DNA of 64,000 nt from Phoronis australis (Eukaryota > Phoronida > Phoronidae). The stretch covers positions 462,024-526,023 of the forward strand of contig NMRA01000235.1 in NCBI GenBank assembly GCA_002633005.1, in the 5' to 3' direction. The stretch's first letter is position 1, and each line of letters starts with the position of its first letter. The translations under genes were made by a program, and so were the position numbers. Positions 1 to 13,116 of this stretch are shown piece after piece. The notes under the pieces were generated by a model, which was not told where the DNA came from, made no database searches, and worked only from the letters and a program-made list of their open reading frames with translations.

Positions 1-1600
1 CCCTTACACCGTGTTAGGAGTTTCTACTTGAGTCCAAAACAATTAATGATAAACTCTTACGCACAATAACGTCCCATTAAAGATTAACAAAAAATCACTG
101 AAAAGGTCTTTGTCGTGATAAAGTCTCAAATTATCTTCCAATTAAGTCAGACAAGATTAGCACCCATGCTTAACAGAATGTGGCCAAGTCTTTTTAATTC
201 TCCCGTGTCCTATTTATTACGAAAAGTACATGTAAAGTATTCTTTTTCAGACAATTCGTTCTTTAGAGTAATTTTCATAACAAAAAGTACCGCCTTGTAA
301 ATGACTTCCCTAGACACCCCCAAACCATGACAACGATCACTAAAGAACTTATTGGGACTTTTATAGGACTTCGGTCACAATGCAAAGTTGTTTCTGGTGA
401 ACTGTTAAGTGTTGTGTGATCTAGATGCGCCTAGGCCTTAAATGGTTTAACTGAGACTCGGCTTGCGCAAAACGCAGGTGGTCACTATTTCATTAAATGT
501 GCGTAAATCAACAAGACTGTCGAAATTAACCACCATCCAAACTTTCTAAAAAAATCAGAATTCAATCTCGGTTCTGTGCAGTTTCTGTTTACTTAAATGT
601 CAACGTATATTTGGCAACACACTGGAAAGTTTATAAGACATGAAAGGCTGAGATAAGTGTAAGTAGGACATTAGCTTCACCAAGGAGACCTGCGGTCCAT
701 AAAGAAGTCGGTAGTATACAGGTACACACCTGCGCGTTTCTTCATATAATCCGTTGTTGGTTTGGTGAGGGATTTATTTCATTCATCTGAGACCGAAAGT
801 CACGACAGTCACCAAACCGAAGGTAGATACGATGAACCCAGTGGCACAGGGAGTCAGGCGAATGGCGTGCGACTCGATGGATTTCTCAAACGTTTGACTG
901 CCATCTAGTGACAAAAGATATGTCATGAAATATAGTACAGCAGGTTTCAGAATAAATAACGTATAACATAGACATCTTTAGAAGTATACATACCTCAAAT
1001 AATCATATTGACGCATTAGTTTGACAGTTTGATCAATTGCTATCGCAATAAAATAGCGTTTTTTTCATTTTATCATAAGTAAATGTAAGGCTATTGTTCC
1101 TAATTAGACTGAGTTGTTCAGTAAATTATCGCGATTTCGAAAACGTTCGTGGAGCAGTCCCCGTCGAGTTTTTGTCGATAAACGAATTTTGGTCGAAAAA
1201 ATTCGCTGCATGTGCAGCATTGAGCCTCGTGATGAGCACACATTTTGATGTTAACGCATATCGTCTTCGGCTTTGCCTTTGTTTACAGGGTTGATTTTCC
1301 ACTATTTGTTAACCTGTTTGAAGAAAGTTCGTGAAAAAGTACGACAACATGGTGTCTGAAACATGTTGGTGTTTGAACTTGATTTTCAGAAAGACAGTTT
1401 ACATTAATATAAAATACGGCTAACGTTTACACCAAAACAAAGGTATGTACCATTGAGCGACATTCTTAAGACAATGGTGAGAGTTATTGTTCATTGACTC
1501 CTGATGACATGTTAAAAATGTTCAAACTCACTTACTGAAGGACGAGTAAAAACGTTTCAGAAAACTAGAATCGGAAATCAAATATAATGTGGATGCTAAA
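1..1600. other. non-coding stretch, nothing recognised
   Basis: AT-rich sequence with only short chance reading frames and no domain, splice-bounded exon, inverted repeat or tandem repeat that I could recognise. Confidence 0.5.
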
Positions 1601-1610
1601 CTTAAACAGC

Positions 1611-1808
1611 ATGAAAGTGAATAAAGCAACAGTTGTAGGTGAAAAGGACTATTTCATCTCCATGTACATCGTCAAAATCAATGACAAGTAGTAGTTGGCA
1701 TTCGCAAAAGTTCAAGGAATCTATCAAGATGTGAACCGTGACCTTGATGTCAACGGACTTACTGTACCTCCCGTGAACAGCCAATTATTTCTTGGAGTGG
1801 AGGGTTGA
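1611..1808 (+). pseudogene. coding-like stretch of 65 codons broken by two adjacent TAG stops
   Basis: An ATG at 1611 opens a frame that runs to TGA at 1806-1808 but is interrupted by two consecutive TAG codons at 1689-1694. The translation on both sides has a protein-like texture (MKVNKATVVGEKDYFISMY before the stops; DVNGLTVPPVNSQLFLGVEG after them). The alternation of beta-strand-like segments loosely recalls NTR/TIMP-type domains, but there is no cysteine and I would not name a family from this alone. It could be a decayed exon or chance. The opposite strand is also open over 1602-1784, which weakens the case. The three-copy 61-bp repeat begins about 30 bases downstream. Confidence 0.22.
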
Positions 1809-1837
1809 AAGAGCTTTAGTTGTTGTTAATACTTACA

Positions 1838-2020
1838 CATATGTGTTGACTGTTAATGAAGTTTGTTGGTGAACCACATTTCTTTTTGTTTCATCCCGCA
1901 TATGTGTGAACTGTTAATAAAGTTTGCTCGTGGACCACATTTCATTGTATTTCATCCCGCATATGTGTTGACTGTTAATAAAGTTTGCTCGTGAACCACA
2001 TTTCTTTTTTTTCTTCCCGC
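1838..2020. repeat. 61-bp tandem repeat, three copies
   Basis: Units begin at 1838, 1899 and 1960, each starting with CATATGTGT and ending in a pyrimidine run plus CCCG. Spacing is exactly 61 bp. Copies differ by scattered substitutions, and the third unit has a longer T run. Confidence 0.9.
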
Positions 2021-3008
2021 GCAGTTGTTTAGAATTCGTTTAAAAACTGCTCCCACTTCTCGGAAATTTTTTATCACAACATTTTCAACTTCGGCTTCAG
2101 TACATGTATCTTCAGAAAATAAGAATACGTCACACCAGTGAGGTGCCCGATCATTGCCGATGCCACCCATAGTGTGATTTGTTGAGTGCCAAGAGGGGTA
2201 CTTCTGTTTTTTCAAATTTAGGCGAATTCTTAGATTAGACTGGAGTAAATATTTGAAGAAGGATGCTGGACGGTTGTGAAGTGGTCCAGAAATTTCATGT
2301 CTAGGGTATGGAGGTATATAGTGTTGTAAGGAATGGAAACACACAGCCTTGCAATAGCACCAGCTCATTTCACTAATTAAATTGTCAGAATTTGACACTA
2401 CGAGTCATATAGTCGCACCCCGTCAAACTATGGCAAATTTGTCAAATTGTTTGGCAGTTAAGTCGAGATTTTATCGTAATGAAGTAGGGCCTTAAGTCGC
2501 AGTTTACTCGGACTGTAGTGTGGCATCATTGTGTGTGGCCTCTAAGTCTTCTCTGTAAAAGGTCGTGCACAATAACCTGGGGCGATTTCGACAAAGTCCG
2601 TGGTGAACTCCAATAAAGATTCGTTCGAGTTTAACCAGCACGAAAGAAAATTCTGAGCGAAAATTTAACTACTGTAAATGCAGTCGTTGATGCTCGATAT
2701 GCTCGTGTGGGTCCTGGAAAGAACCTTCTGAAAGCTGAGCCGTTTTGTCAAAAGCTCTGCATTTGGAAACTATAAACATTCGGTCACTACGAATTCAGAA
2801 TCGGTTAGTCTTTCTTACGCTGCATCAGAAGAGCTAAGCCAACCCCAGAACATGTTTGAATTGGCGCAAAAGTCACCAATCACGAAAAACGTTATCTAAA
2901 GAGAAGTTGTATCAGAGTTCATGCTACGGCGTATAATGTAGTGTACATGAGGTAAACATCGTTTGTATTCCGCGGCTATTCATCACAGAGGATGAGCAAA
3001 TAACGTAC
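2021..3008. other. non-coding; presumed downstream flank or intron of the kringle gene
   Basis: The minus strand is open for about 149 codons over 1952-2398, but it begins without an ATG, runs into the 61-bp repeat and matches nothing I know. The rest shows nothing recognisable. Confidence 0.4.
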
Positions 3009-3290
3009 ATCCTTTACAAAATGGGATGCCACAGTAATCCCACTTCGGGAACTGTCCTTCTATGTAGCACCACGGACCACCTGGAGAGTCGTCTGGGTTG
3101 CGGCACAGGTTCGAAATCTGCACGGAACGAGGAATTTTGTCAAAATCTGTCTCCGTTTTCTGTCGTACGAACATTCTCTTGAGGACATCCATGTTTGACC
3201 AACCTCTACACGTCAAACCTTCTTTCGTGGTAGCTTTTGAACCAGCATATTCCTTTCCTAACATTGTTCTTTTACATGTTATTTTCTCCA
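3009..3290 (-). CDS. kringle-domain exon (second kringle of the minus-strand WSC/kringle gene)
   Basis: One exon encodes a complete kringle, a disulphide-knotted extracellular module used for protein binding. On the minus strand the acceptor is ...ATTCCAG at 3294-3291. The best donor is GTACGT starting at 3008; a GTAAAG at 3017 would shorten the exon by nine bases without changing phase. Both borders are phase 1. The six kringle cysteines are all present: ITCKR, LTCRGW, NLCRNPD, GPWCY, DYCGIP and PFCKG. The NLCRNPDDSPGGPWCY stretch and WDYCGIPFC are the diagnostic core. The 282-bp length (94 codons) fits a kringle exon. It lies 3.5 kb downstream of another phase 1-1 kringle exon on the same strand, so they most likely belong to one secreted multidomain protein. 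The C-terminal exons beyond it were not identified. Confidence 0.88.
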
Positions 3291-4002
3291 CTGGAATGAT
3301 GGAAAGTTTACTTAAGCATACTTGTCGATTTTTTCAATACGTTTACATCCTGTTCAAATGCCAACAAACAAAATAACTGTAATGGAATGTTGCAATGGCG
3401 TATTTTCCTTTAAAGCAGTGTCCTTGTTCTTGAACAAACAAGCGGGAAATTCTGCGCAAGATACATGCAATCTAAAATGTAAAACGTAGCTATTGGCGTA
3501 GACAGGGATTTTCAAAAGGTATTGACCAATCGCCACACTTAATTGGTGGGAAATGATCTTGCCAATGTAGGGGCAAGTTGCATTAAACATGAGTGCCACA
3601 CACAAAAGTGAAATACCAGGGGGTATGGGGCATGATGCAAGACCCTTTTGAACCCATCGAGGCTATGAAAGAGCTCAATTTTCGATTTAAACAGACTCTT
3701 ACCTTCTCTTGATTCCTCTGAAAAGCAAATGGATAATTTTAGAAGGGCCCAATTCCATACACATGTTCAATTTCTGCAAATCAGTTGCTTTGATATACTG
3801 ATGGTTAGGTTAAATGTGCTACAAAGCAGTATTTAATTTGAACAGCGATGTACCTCAACCCGCTCATTCATTAAACAGAAGATGACTCTGAAGAATTTCA
3901 AATTGTGTTCAGGACTCTCCATATCGGCACATCACCGTCAGACACTGTAACCCAAACTGTTGCGTAGATAAAGACAAAAAGACTAATCAGTAAGCAAAAT
4001 CC
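3291..4002. other. intron-like sequence, nothing recognised
   Basis: Lies between the two kringle exons on the minus strand; no exon, repeat or transposon signature seen apart from the adjacent duplication at 4003. Confidence 0.4.
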
Positions 4003-4127
4003 ATGCAACCTGTATTTCTATGTTCAACAAAGCATGCAAGTATCCGATAGGCGATGGCCATGCAACCTATACATGTACATGTATTTCTATGTCCAACAAA
4101 GCATGCAAGTGTCCGATAGGCGATGGC
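4003..4127. repeat. imperfect tandem duplication
   Basis: A segment starting CATGCAACCT and ending CCGATAGGCGATGGC occurs twice in a row. The second copy carries an extra 11-12 bases containing a TACATGTACATGTA palindromic run and a few substitutions. Confidence 0.85.
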
Positions 4128-5945
4128 CACGCGACGTATATGTAAGCACGTCGCGTCGATCTTGAAAGTTAAACAATAACTTGTGACCTCCATGCAACGT
4201 CATTTGACATGGGAAACAGTAATACCGAGTTTAAGGAAAGCTAATCGGAAAAAGATTAGGTTTTACTTTTATTTTGTACATGAGGATAAAGCACGCGCTT
4301 AACTGTTGCTATAATAAGATGACATCAACATCGTGTCTATTTCAACTTTCTGAAGCCCCAGTCAGTATGCCCGTGCACAAGCTGTTTGGGAGGAGATGAT
4401 ATTGATGATTGTTCATTCATTTTTACTGGCTCAACTTGAAAGTTCTCGTGAAACCGTGAATCAAACAGTGACGTCAAAGTTTGTGTTATAACCAGCGATC
4501 GCACAATGCACCTTTTCCAACTTGATTCCCTTGACCAAGATGACGATATGTTGTACCTTTTCACTATACATGTAGTTAATGTACTAGTGATCCTTGACAT
4601 TGTACAACTTAAAGAAGCGAGGTCCTTAACAGCACTCAAACACTTCTTTTGAAGTACCTTGTCCTAACATACATAGAACTTTGTATTGTTCGTACAAAGC
4701 CTCGATTTGTGTTAGATCAAAGTACGTCTGTATACCTTCCAATCTCAACTGGCCTCTGAGCCTAATTTTGCCTGGAAATCAGGGCACATATCTGATTGGC
4801 CAGGGGAGCTATGGATACACTGTACTTTGCTGAACAGGTGGACTTTTTATGGGTGAATTATAGTTGGCGTAGTTGATAAACAGTTGGCACACGTTGGACT
4901 CTGATCACATTCGTTGAAATCGCTGCCTCGGCAAATAAAGCAAACTAAGCTAGACTGGTCTGCAGATTTGACCAGAGAATTCTGAATGAGACTCAATTAG
5001 TTCAAAGGCGGAGTCGAATCGTTCACGGACAGATGTACACAACATAGACGTTTTAAGTTGACAAACCGGGTGGCTGACTCTTGCGATCCCGGCAGACCAA
5101 GGGGAATATGCCAAGTTCACTGGGAAAAAAACGTTGTTAAACTGGAGTTGTTTCCTCAGAGCATGTCGACAAACCATAAACTCGAAAGTTGCACGCAAGC
5201 ACCCCAAAAAACTGGGCCTGCTTTGGTTGTTTGAGAATCCTACACTGAAAGTAATGTGATGTACGTGGGTGATCTTCTTAGAGATTGTTTTGTATCAACA
5301 CGTTAGTGAAAACCCGAAATTTCATACGGGTAGGACAACATTGTTTACGACTTCTATTGCAGTGATTTAATATCGAATAGTCGTGATGATGTATTTTAAC
5401 CACAAAGCGTCGAGTAAAATTTGACATGCAGGGATCTCTCACCAATCTGCACTACACTGTGGACAATGGATTTGGCCCCCACAGATGGAGCTTCCATACC
5501 ACCGTATTCGTACACGTGATTTCGAAAACCCCGTTAATAATTTGATACGTCAATATGAATACAAGAACGTGTTTTGCAAATCGTATTGCTATTCAAATGT
5601 TGGCATTTGTGTGTGTTACGTTTTGAGTCGATCAGTTCTATATTAGTTTGAAGATCGTTCATACTCTGAGTGGATGGCGGATCTTCAATTGTCAGTTCAG
5701 TTGATTCAGCAACCAACTTTGTTGCTATGCCTCGGTGAGCTCCTTAGCGTTCCTTAGCTAGAAGTTGGGTTTCAGATATGGCGTTATCCGTCATGGTTCC
5801 GCTTTACAAAACGGGTTACGGCACCAAAATGTTTTGCAGACAAGTAGTTGTAAATGTCCCTGGTGGGAATTAGTGATTATAGGAAAACGAACGACGAGGT
5901 TGGATACATAAAACAAGACACAACTAATCCATTAAGCTAATACGT
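4128..5945. other. intron-like sequence, nothing firmly recognised
   Basis: Two minus-strand open stretches (4337-4639 and 4950-5207) have a mildly protein-like look but lack an ATG, a convincing acceptor and any family motif. They are left as unsupported. Confidence 0.35.
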
Positions 5946-6817
<872 letters not shown>

Positions 6818-7147
6818 CTGTATACGGACAAATAGGAATGACGCAGTAGTCCCACAATATCTCTTGATGGTCTGTAAAGCACCATGGCCCTTTTCCGTCT
6901 CTGTCGATATTTCTACAGTAGTTGCTGTTCTTGTCAGACGAGCTCATGCGGTTGAAATCGTCCAACGTTTTGACAACATAATGGAATATTTTCCTCTGCT
7001 TTTCGAAGAGAGAAGCAGCCTGTTTCTTTAGCTCAAAGTCTGCGTAAACGTCTGCCCATTTGACACACCGATGACCAAAAGCAGCCCAAGACATGGTTCC
7101 TTTGTAGCCTATGCCATATTGGTCGGAAAGACATGACTTGTCAGGGA
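6818..7147 (-). CDS. kringle-domain exon (first kringle of the minus-strand WSC/kringle gene)
   Basis: Complete kringle domain in one exon. On the minus strand a pyrimidine-rich acceptor (CATTTTCAG at 7156-7148) precedes TCCCTGACAAG, and the donor is CAG|GTAAAAT at 6818/6817. Both borders are phase 1 and the exon is 330 bp, 110 codons. Six cysteines are present: DKSCLS, HRCVKW, NYCRNI, GPWCFT, DYCVIP and IPIC. The NYCRN..RDGKGPWCFT core and WDYCVIPIC end are typical. The spacing between cysteines two and three is longer than in plasminogen-type kringles, with a Lys-rich insertion. It sits about 10.4 kb downstream of the second WSC exon and 3.5 kb upstream of the other kringle exon on the same strand. 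Joining them in one transcript is inference from phase, strand and order, and awaits RNA evidence. Confidence 0.9.
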
Positions 7148-7324
7148 CTGAAAATGTCAGTAACCGTGTACACAACACCTGGAGAGCGTTCTTTTGACTC
7201 AGGATCTTGGGAGTAAAAGAAGAACTCTCAAAACTGTTCAAATTCAGTTGAATTGAAAGCAAGTGCTCACTATAGTATGCCTGTGAGCTTAATACACAAT
7301 CCTAGAAAAGCATAGGCCACTGTC

Positions 7325-8215
7325 AGAATAAATATTGATTAAGTAATTAGTAAGAATAGATCCATTTTAATTTGCCCAAGATTTGTGCATATGTACTTTT
7401 AGATCATGGGGTCAGACTTGTTGACATGTATTTTAACACCAAAATCTATTTTTAGATGGTGTTTACAACTTTGGGTTCTGGGGTCAAAGTACTCTAGCCA
7501 TTCTAGAATATTCTGAGAACAAATTGTAACAGCAAATAATGTGAGTGGATATGATCATGTGTTTTTTATTAGCGAATCACTAAATAAGTAGAATATTATA
7601 TTATGAGCTGAAATCAACAAGATAATTAGATGAGCTATAGTAGTTGAAGCATAAAGACTTTGCGGGCTACGGTGTACAGAAGCAATTGTACGATAGAGCC
7701 ATCTCGTGGAAGATTCTAGAAGGGATCTTGGCAAGGGCAAGGGTTAACGAACAGGAAGTTAACTAAGAGCTTGTCACTTGCATTGTGGGTAGTAAGATAC
7801 TACCTGAAGTGTTGCGTCATCAGCCAGAGACTGTGACCAGCAAGAAGAGTCGCGGGTAGAAGAAATTGCGTGCAAGTGTTGCATCACCAGAGACGGTGAC
7901 CAGCAAGTACACTGTCGCTATACAGTGTGTGTAGTTCGAAGATTCACCAACAGGACAGTCATTCAACAAGTGGAGAGTCCTAGCTTGGATAGCAGATAAG
8001 ACATTTGATCGTTTTGGTTGTTTGATTAAAGTAATCTTTAAAGAGGGCGCTAGCGTAGTTACTCTTTGTAGTTGTTTACTTAATTAACAATACGTTTCAT
8101 TTGTCTAATTAGGGGTTATCATATAATACATTAATTACTGGATTTGAATATTCACTCTCCATCTACGCACAATCTCAAAGCATAGCTACCTTTTAAACAA
8201 ACCCACAATCAATCA
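7325..8215 (+). repeat. dispersed repeat family 'A', long copy
   Basis: About 890 bp shared with a copy at 24265-24985 (plus) and a split minus-strand copy at 50020-50427 plus 54635-55065. Shared landmarks are GGTGTTTACAAYTT, GGGTCAAAGYACTC, an interior duplicated GTGACCAGCRAG motif about 70 bp apart, GTTAACTAAGAGCTT, and an end CGCACAATCTCAAAGCATA in the two plus copies. No coding sequence. A TGTAACAG word inside it and the internal duplication recall an LTR U3 region, but the family could also be a non-autonomous element of another class. Confidence 0.85.
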
Positions 8216-9459
8216 TCTGACAGCCACAGATGTGATTCGTGGATAAAATACTGGAGTTGGCCTTGTGGGATTGACTTTGTTGTTGCCGTTACTTAAGCCA
8301 AACCATTCCCCGCAAGCGTAAGGAAATGACGTCAGTGTTTGGCGCAACGTGTTAGTCACGCACTTACGACCAAATATTTTCAACTTAGGAAGGAAAAATG
8401 GTTTACAATTAATAATTAGTGAATTCCTTATTTTAATTTAACATTTCAAACTCCACATATCAGTTCAATGGTCGCCATTTCGCTAGGTTATGTGAATATT
8501 CTCTCAAAACATTTGCCTTTCACTTGCACTTGTACAGTCAGAATACATGCAGTCAGACCGCGTGACGTATTTGAGTATACATACCTTGCAAACAACAGAC
8601 AGTATCTTGAAAAACATCATCATTAAACACAGCTTTCACTCTCAACTTTAAATTTTAGGTATTTCGTTTGACCTTGTAATTTACAAGCATTCTGGAAATC
8701 TGACACAATGACGTGTCTTTGATTAATCGTTTTGAATATCTATGGCGGGCCGTTGTGGTAAAGTGATGTTCAATAATTTTGCTCGTGTAATAAAGAGGTT
8801 TATTGTGACTCCGTAAATTACGTACGCCATTTATTTTCTTCTTCAACATGTTGTCGCAAACTGGTGGGCGGGGTCATATTGCAAAATTCGATTTTGCCTT
8901 CGACATTCACCCCTTTAAGTAAAAATCGCGATTCCAAATTGATTTCTTCCAAAAAAATACGCCCCTGCGTGAGGAATAAAATTAGGTGCCAGCGTACTAT
9001 AACACCATCAACCGTCTATTTTCGAGCATAACTTTACGCTGTCTAAGTCACGGTGGAAATTCATAACTAGCGTCATGTCGGTCATTTTCAGCGTGTCTCT
9101 ACGGAGTCCATTTTTAAAATAATTTTGCTCGTAATTGCATACTTCTAGAAAATTCAAATGACTTTCATTTCCATTGCTGGAATCATGCAGGTTTCGGGGA
9201 AGGCTACGTCTTAACGCTTAATTTCAATTCCTTAAAACCCGATCACCGCTGCATAAAATGTGCCCCCAGGAACCCACATTTTGTGCCAACAGCAATGTTC
9301 AGAACAGCAGGTTTGACGGTCTTAGTGGATTAAATTTCTAAGTTTGAGTTGAAGAGAGGCGTGGTGAAGTAGGTCACTAACTACATTAGAGACATCTGGT
9401 GGTCCGCTACATACATGTAGACATGACTATGGAACACAGTTTTAAAAATTTGTACCGTA
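8216..9459. other. intron-like sequence, nothing recognised
   Basis: No exon, tandem array or clear inverted repeat was seen in this interval. Confidence 0.4.
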
Positions 9460-9495
9460 AACTAAAGCGAAGGAGTCCAAACTGTCGCTTTAGTT
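9460..9495. repeat. short perfect hairpin
   Basis: Eleven-base arms AACTAAAGCGA (9460-9470) and TCGCTTTAGTT (9485-9495) flank a 14-base loop. Confidence 0.8.
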
Positions 9496-9865
9496 GACCG
9501 CGTACGTAAGGTAGCTGACAGACTTCAAGATTATTTGCTTTATTTTTAGTTGCAGTCAGGTTCATTACATTGTGGAGGCTCTAGAGGAAGGTACATGTAA
9601 TTGACCTGGTTGTCTTGTAAAAGCAAGCTCCAATGTACATGTAATTAGCGTTAAACGTCCGGTCTCGTAGTGGTCTTCACTGTGTTTAAACCTGCTCTCC
9701 GTGTTCTGCGATCACCGCTAAAACAGATATGATACTTTGCTGGAAATAGACCTTTTGAATTTCCTAGTCACGCGTTAAGTTAACTCAAATAGATGCTGAA
9801 ATGAGGTGCAGTTACCTACGAATAAGAGTATAGAATATTAATAATGGTAAATTTAAATCAAACGA

Positions 9866-9930
9866 GCCTCGATACTAAAATAAATTAAAATTTCCCCACG
9901 TTTCGAGTGATCTAGACCACATTCCATTCG
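9866..9930 (+). repeat. fragment of a retroelement-tail-like repeat
   Basis: The block TACTAAAATAAATTAAAAT followed by CCCCACGTTTCGAG matches 39693-39730, which lies just beyond the coding end of the R2-like LINE, with the same orientation and several substitutions. No reading frame is attached here, so it is an isolated tail fragment. Confidence 0.55.
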
Positions 9931-12191
9931 ACTCTAAGAATACTATGTTACTTTTTGGGGTAAGATGATTTTGGTACCATACTTTAAGAATCTAAAAAGG
10001 TTCCAAAGTTTGACTTGGACGTTTCCGAGAAATTTGACCTGAAAAATTTGGCACGGAAAACCAATCTTCATAAATCAAGAACGCTAGACCCAAAGTGAAT
10101 GATAGCTTGATTGGGTTTTGTGCATAATCCACATTGCAGCTCATAGTCAACTGTCACAGGGAATGATAAACCATTCAGTCCTGACATCCACAAGCATGAT
10201 AAAATGTTAATATTTTCCATTCAGCTACAAATTTAAAGTTTTTTTTAACAACTTAGAAAACATTTTTACGTTTGTTCGTCCACTCCATTGTCTTCATTCA
10301 TCATTATTGTCATCAAAATTTGTTTCATGAGACACCGTGCTCACAATCTTTACAGTCACACAAATTTGAACATGGCAAGAACACACTTTTGTACTACCAC
10401 CACTCTTTCTACATTTCCAATTAAGATTTTTCATGACATTTTCTTGGGCTAAGGCACAGTAATCCAGTTGAAATTTAGATTACCCTCCTCCAAATGTCAC
10501 CTGTTACCAACTGGGGATGGTGCAGTGCCTGCTTTTGCAAAGCTCGTTTGTGAATGGCACACAGGTAGTTAGCTCTTTTGGCATGTACATGTAACAACAA
10601 ACAACCATGATTAGGAGGCAGAGATGATTCCATTTCAGATTTCTACCTGAATATGTGGTAACGTGCTTTGTTAACTGTTGGTGATGAGTCGCCGTACAGC
10701 TTACATACAAACTGTTCAATGATTTCCATGAGTTGAGCACGAAACGCAAAATAATGTTGAGCCCCACTTTAATGACAAAGTTTAACAAATATCTCTGCAA
10801 CCCGGCACCCTACCGGGAATATATTTTTGTTAACCTGAATAGGGTTTCATCTAAACACTTCAGCCTTGTTACCGTAATCGTTTTAGTGAAACCGATAACC
10901 AAAATGCTCTTCACTTTAGCACAGTATGGCCAACAAGTGAAATTATATTTTTTAAAGTACTCAGCAAAAGTAAGCATTAAGGGCAATGAACAACATTACT
11001 AGCATTGATTTCACCGTACAGTTGCCAATTTAATAAATAGAAAAAATAATCATCTTTAGTACTGCAGTTCAGTCTTTAAAAATAGTGGAATGGTCATTTT
11101 TGGCAAAAGTTTTTGTGTGAAATTTAAAAGCGTCTTATTTACCGTAGAGCTAAAATTTATTTCTTTTTACGCTTCCTGTTTTAGATAGCACAGAATTGGA
11201 AGAGTAATTTTTTTCTACACTAAAAATTGTCCAACTCAAAAATCTCCAAAATGTGAGACACCGAAATCTGAGTAACATTTAAGAGACAGTCTGTATAAAA
11301 ACCAGTAGATTTTCAAAAATCGGTCTATACGTCAAAATTTAAAACAACTTCATTTTTGTAAATGAGTAGGTATCCTAACATAAACCCAAATGCCAAATTT
11401 TGTGTACTCAATGACCCCTATTTTCGCCGCTGGAGCACGATAACACAAATTGGCACAATTGGGCATATTAGCCGTCTCAAAAATCGCATGTTTTCAGCAA
11501 CAAAAATGAGTAACATACAAAATAGATCAAATGTATATTTTGGTGGCTGAAATAAAGAACGTATACAATGTACTGTACATAATTCTGTGTCATTAATTAA
11601 AATCTGACAGTTTTGTGCTAGACAGGAAAGGTAATTCCCAGACCACTTTTTGGGGGTAATTTTAGTGGCCATTTTTTGTGACCTTCTTACTGCCATAAAA
11701 CACCTTGTATCCTTATGTGACATTTTGAACATACAGTTAAAGAGTCAGTCTTGATGACTGAGCAATAAAAAATCTTGCCTCAACTTTGCACCTTAGTGAA
11801 AATTGTCTTGCAAAACTGTCTATTTTCATAGTTTGCAAATGACGAGCAGAGTTTACAGACCATTTGAACAAACTTTAAGACAAGAAGTCTGCTTTAAATA
11901 GTTATAGCAACCAACTCTAAACTCTTTCAGATGAAAACAAGATGTTTTCCGGGTTTTTTACGCGGCTAGTATCAAACCTGAACCCCATGAGCTTTACCCA
12001 CTGAGGGAGTCAGTTGAGGTTAAGCTTGAGGATATATAAAAATGTACGTGTAACACTCTTGTAATCTTTCATTTCTTTTACATTATCAAGTTATTTTAAT
12101 CACTCTGTAGAAATTTTAAATGGAAATAAATGCCTTTAAGATTAAACGAGTAAGAATTGATATTTGTAATGACTGGTTTTGAGAGAAGCAA
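9931..12191. other. AT-rich spacer, possible diverged arm of an old element
   Basis: No exon. A segment near 11279-11330 (TAAGAG..AGTCT.TATAAAAACCA) resembles the reverse complement of 14640-14690, hinting at very diverged inverted arms around the coding relic at 12.2-13.1 kb. I could not align the arms over any length. Confidence 0.3.
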
Positions 12192-13116
12192 GTGCATTTT
12201 AAAAAGACAAAATGGCGAACCATGTCGATGGGCCTTCATGTTCCTTTAGAGTTTATTCTGCAAAAAATCCAATCACAAAAGCTTTGTGCTTTAATGAGTT
12301 ATGTCAAAGACTTCACTGAACATTTGAGATACAGGAAACTACCTTACAAAGCAAGGCCTGTGCCAGTGTACATGTACGCAGTCGTACTACCCAGAGTCGG
12401 TGAATTTTTTACTGAACAGGACCAGTCATGGAAGTCAGGTAATGCTGGATGTTACCACTCTGCTCCTCCTCATGAACGTAGTAGCCTTGCCAAATTCTAC
12501 CGGCATTTCTGTTTCGAAATATGACTTTAGTGAAGGCCAAAATGGAAAGGATCTCTGAAATCGCAAGATCGCTCCACTCAAACAACATGAAAAGAACTCT
12601 GTAGCCGAAGGTAACAATGTTATAAAGTTTCTGGATTTAAAAGAAGCATTACTTTCCAGATGCCTTGCGAAGGGATGTTATGTGTATGCATGTTCAGTCA
12701 ATGCAACACAGTCTTTTCCAAAATACTCAATTCCTGGTATAAGCACATTCCCAAATCCCCACTATTCCACCCAAGGAATTCGCGTGTGGAAATCATTCAA
12801 TGTAGGTGACGGCAAGTTCCGTACAAATACTGAGAAAATGGGAAACCTATTTCTCTAAAATACACTAACATCTCTAGACATGGCGGATTTTCAACACCAA
12901 GTGTATCTAGTGAAGAGCCCCAACAAAGTTCCCTTGTACCCAGCAGAACTAGTTCAGCATTTGGATGTGGGTAACCACACTGAACATTTACAGAGGGAAA
13001 CCACGTATGACCACATCGCACGACAGTTGTCAGAAATGTTTCAGATGCAAGAACCGGAGCGTTATTTGAGGCAGCCTCAGAGTACTATTTGGATGAGACG
13101 AATGCTGAAGCAATAG
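12192..13116 (+). pseudogene. decayed ORF of a multicopy C2H2-like family
   Basis: Three successive plus-strand frames look like pieces of one protein. 12192-12524 includes PYKARPVPVYMYAVVLPRVG and then SWKSGNAGCYH. About 12620-12860 reads FLDLKEALLSRCLAKG followed by VWKSFNVGDGKF. 12880-13116 contains a C2H2-type half, LVQHLDVGNHTEHLQRETTYD, where a conserved HL.VG.H follows a degraded finger. The pattern recalls an uncharacterised, high-copy cnidarian protein family with a single zinc finger, probably carried by a mobile element; that comparison is from memory and uncertain. Frame changes and stops between the pieces show it is dead. Any terminal inverted repeats are too diverged to place. 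Function unknown. Confidence 0.4.

Noticed and set aside
1952-2398. 149-codon minus-strand frame as a C-terminal exon of the kringle gene
   Set aside because: No ATG, no clear splice border, no family motif, and its end lies in the 61-bp tandem repeat.
4337-4639. Minus-strand frame ending in a stop with AATAAA downstream, as a terminal exon
   Set aside because: It lies between two kringle exons on the same strand and shows no motif or strong acceptor; a stop here would conflict with the linked model.
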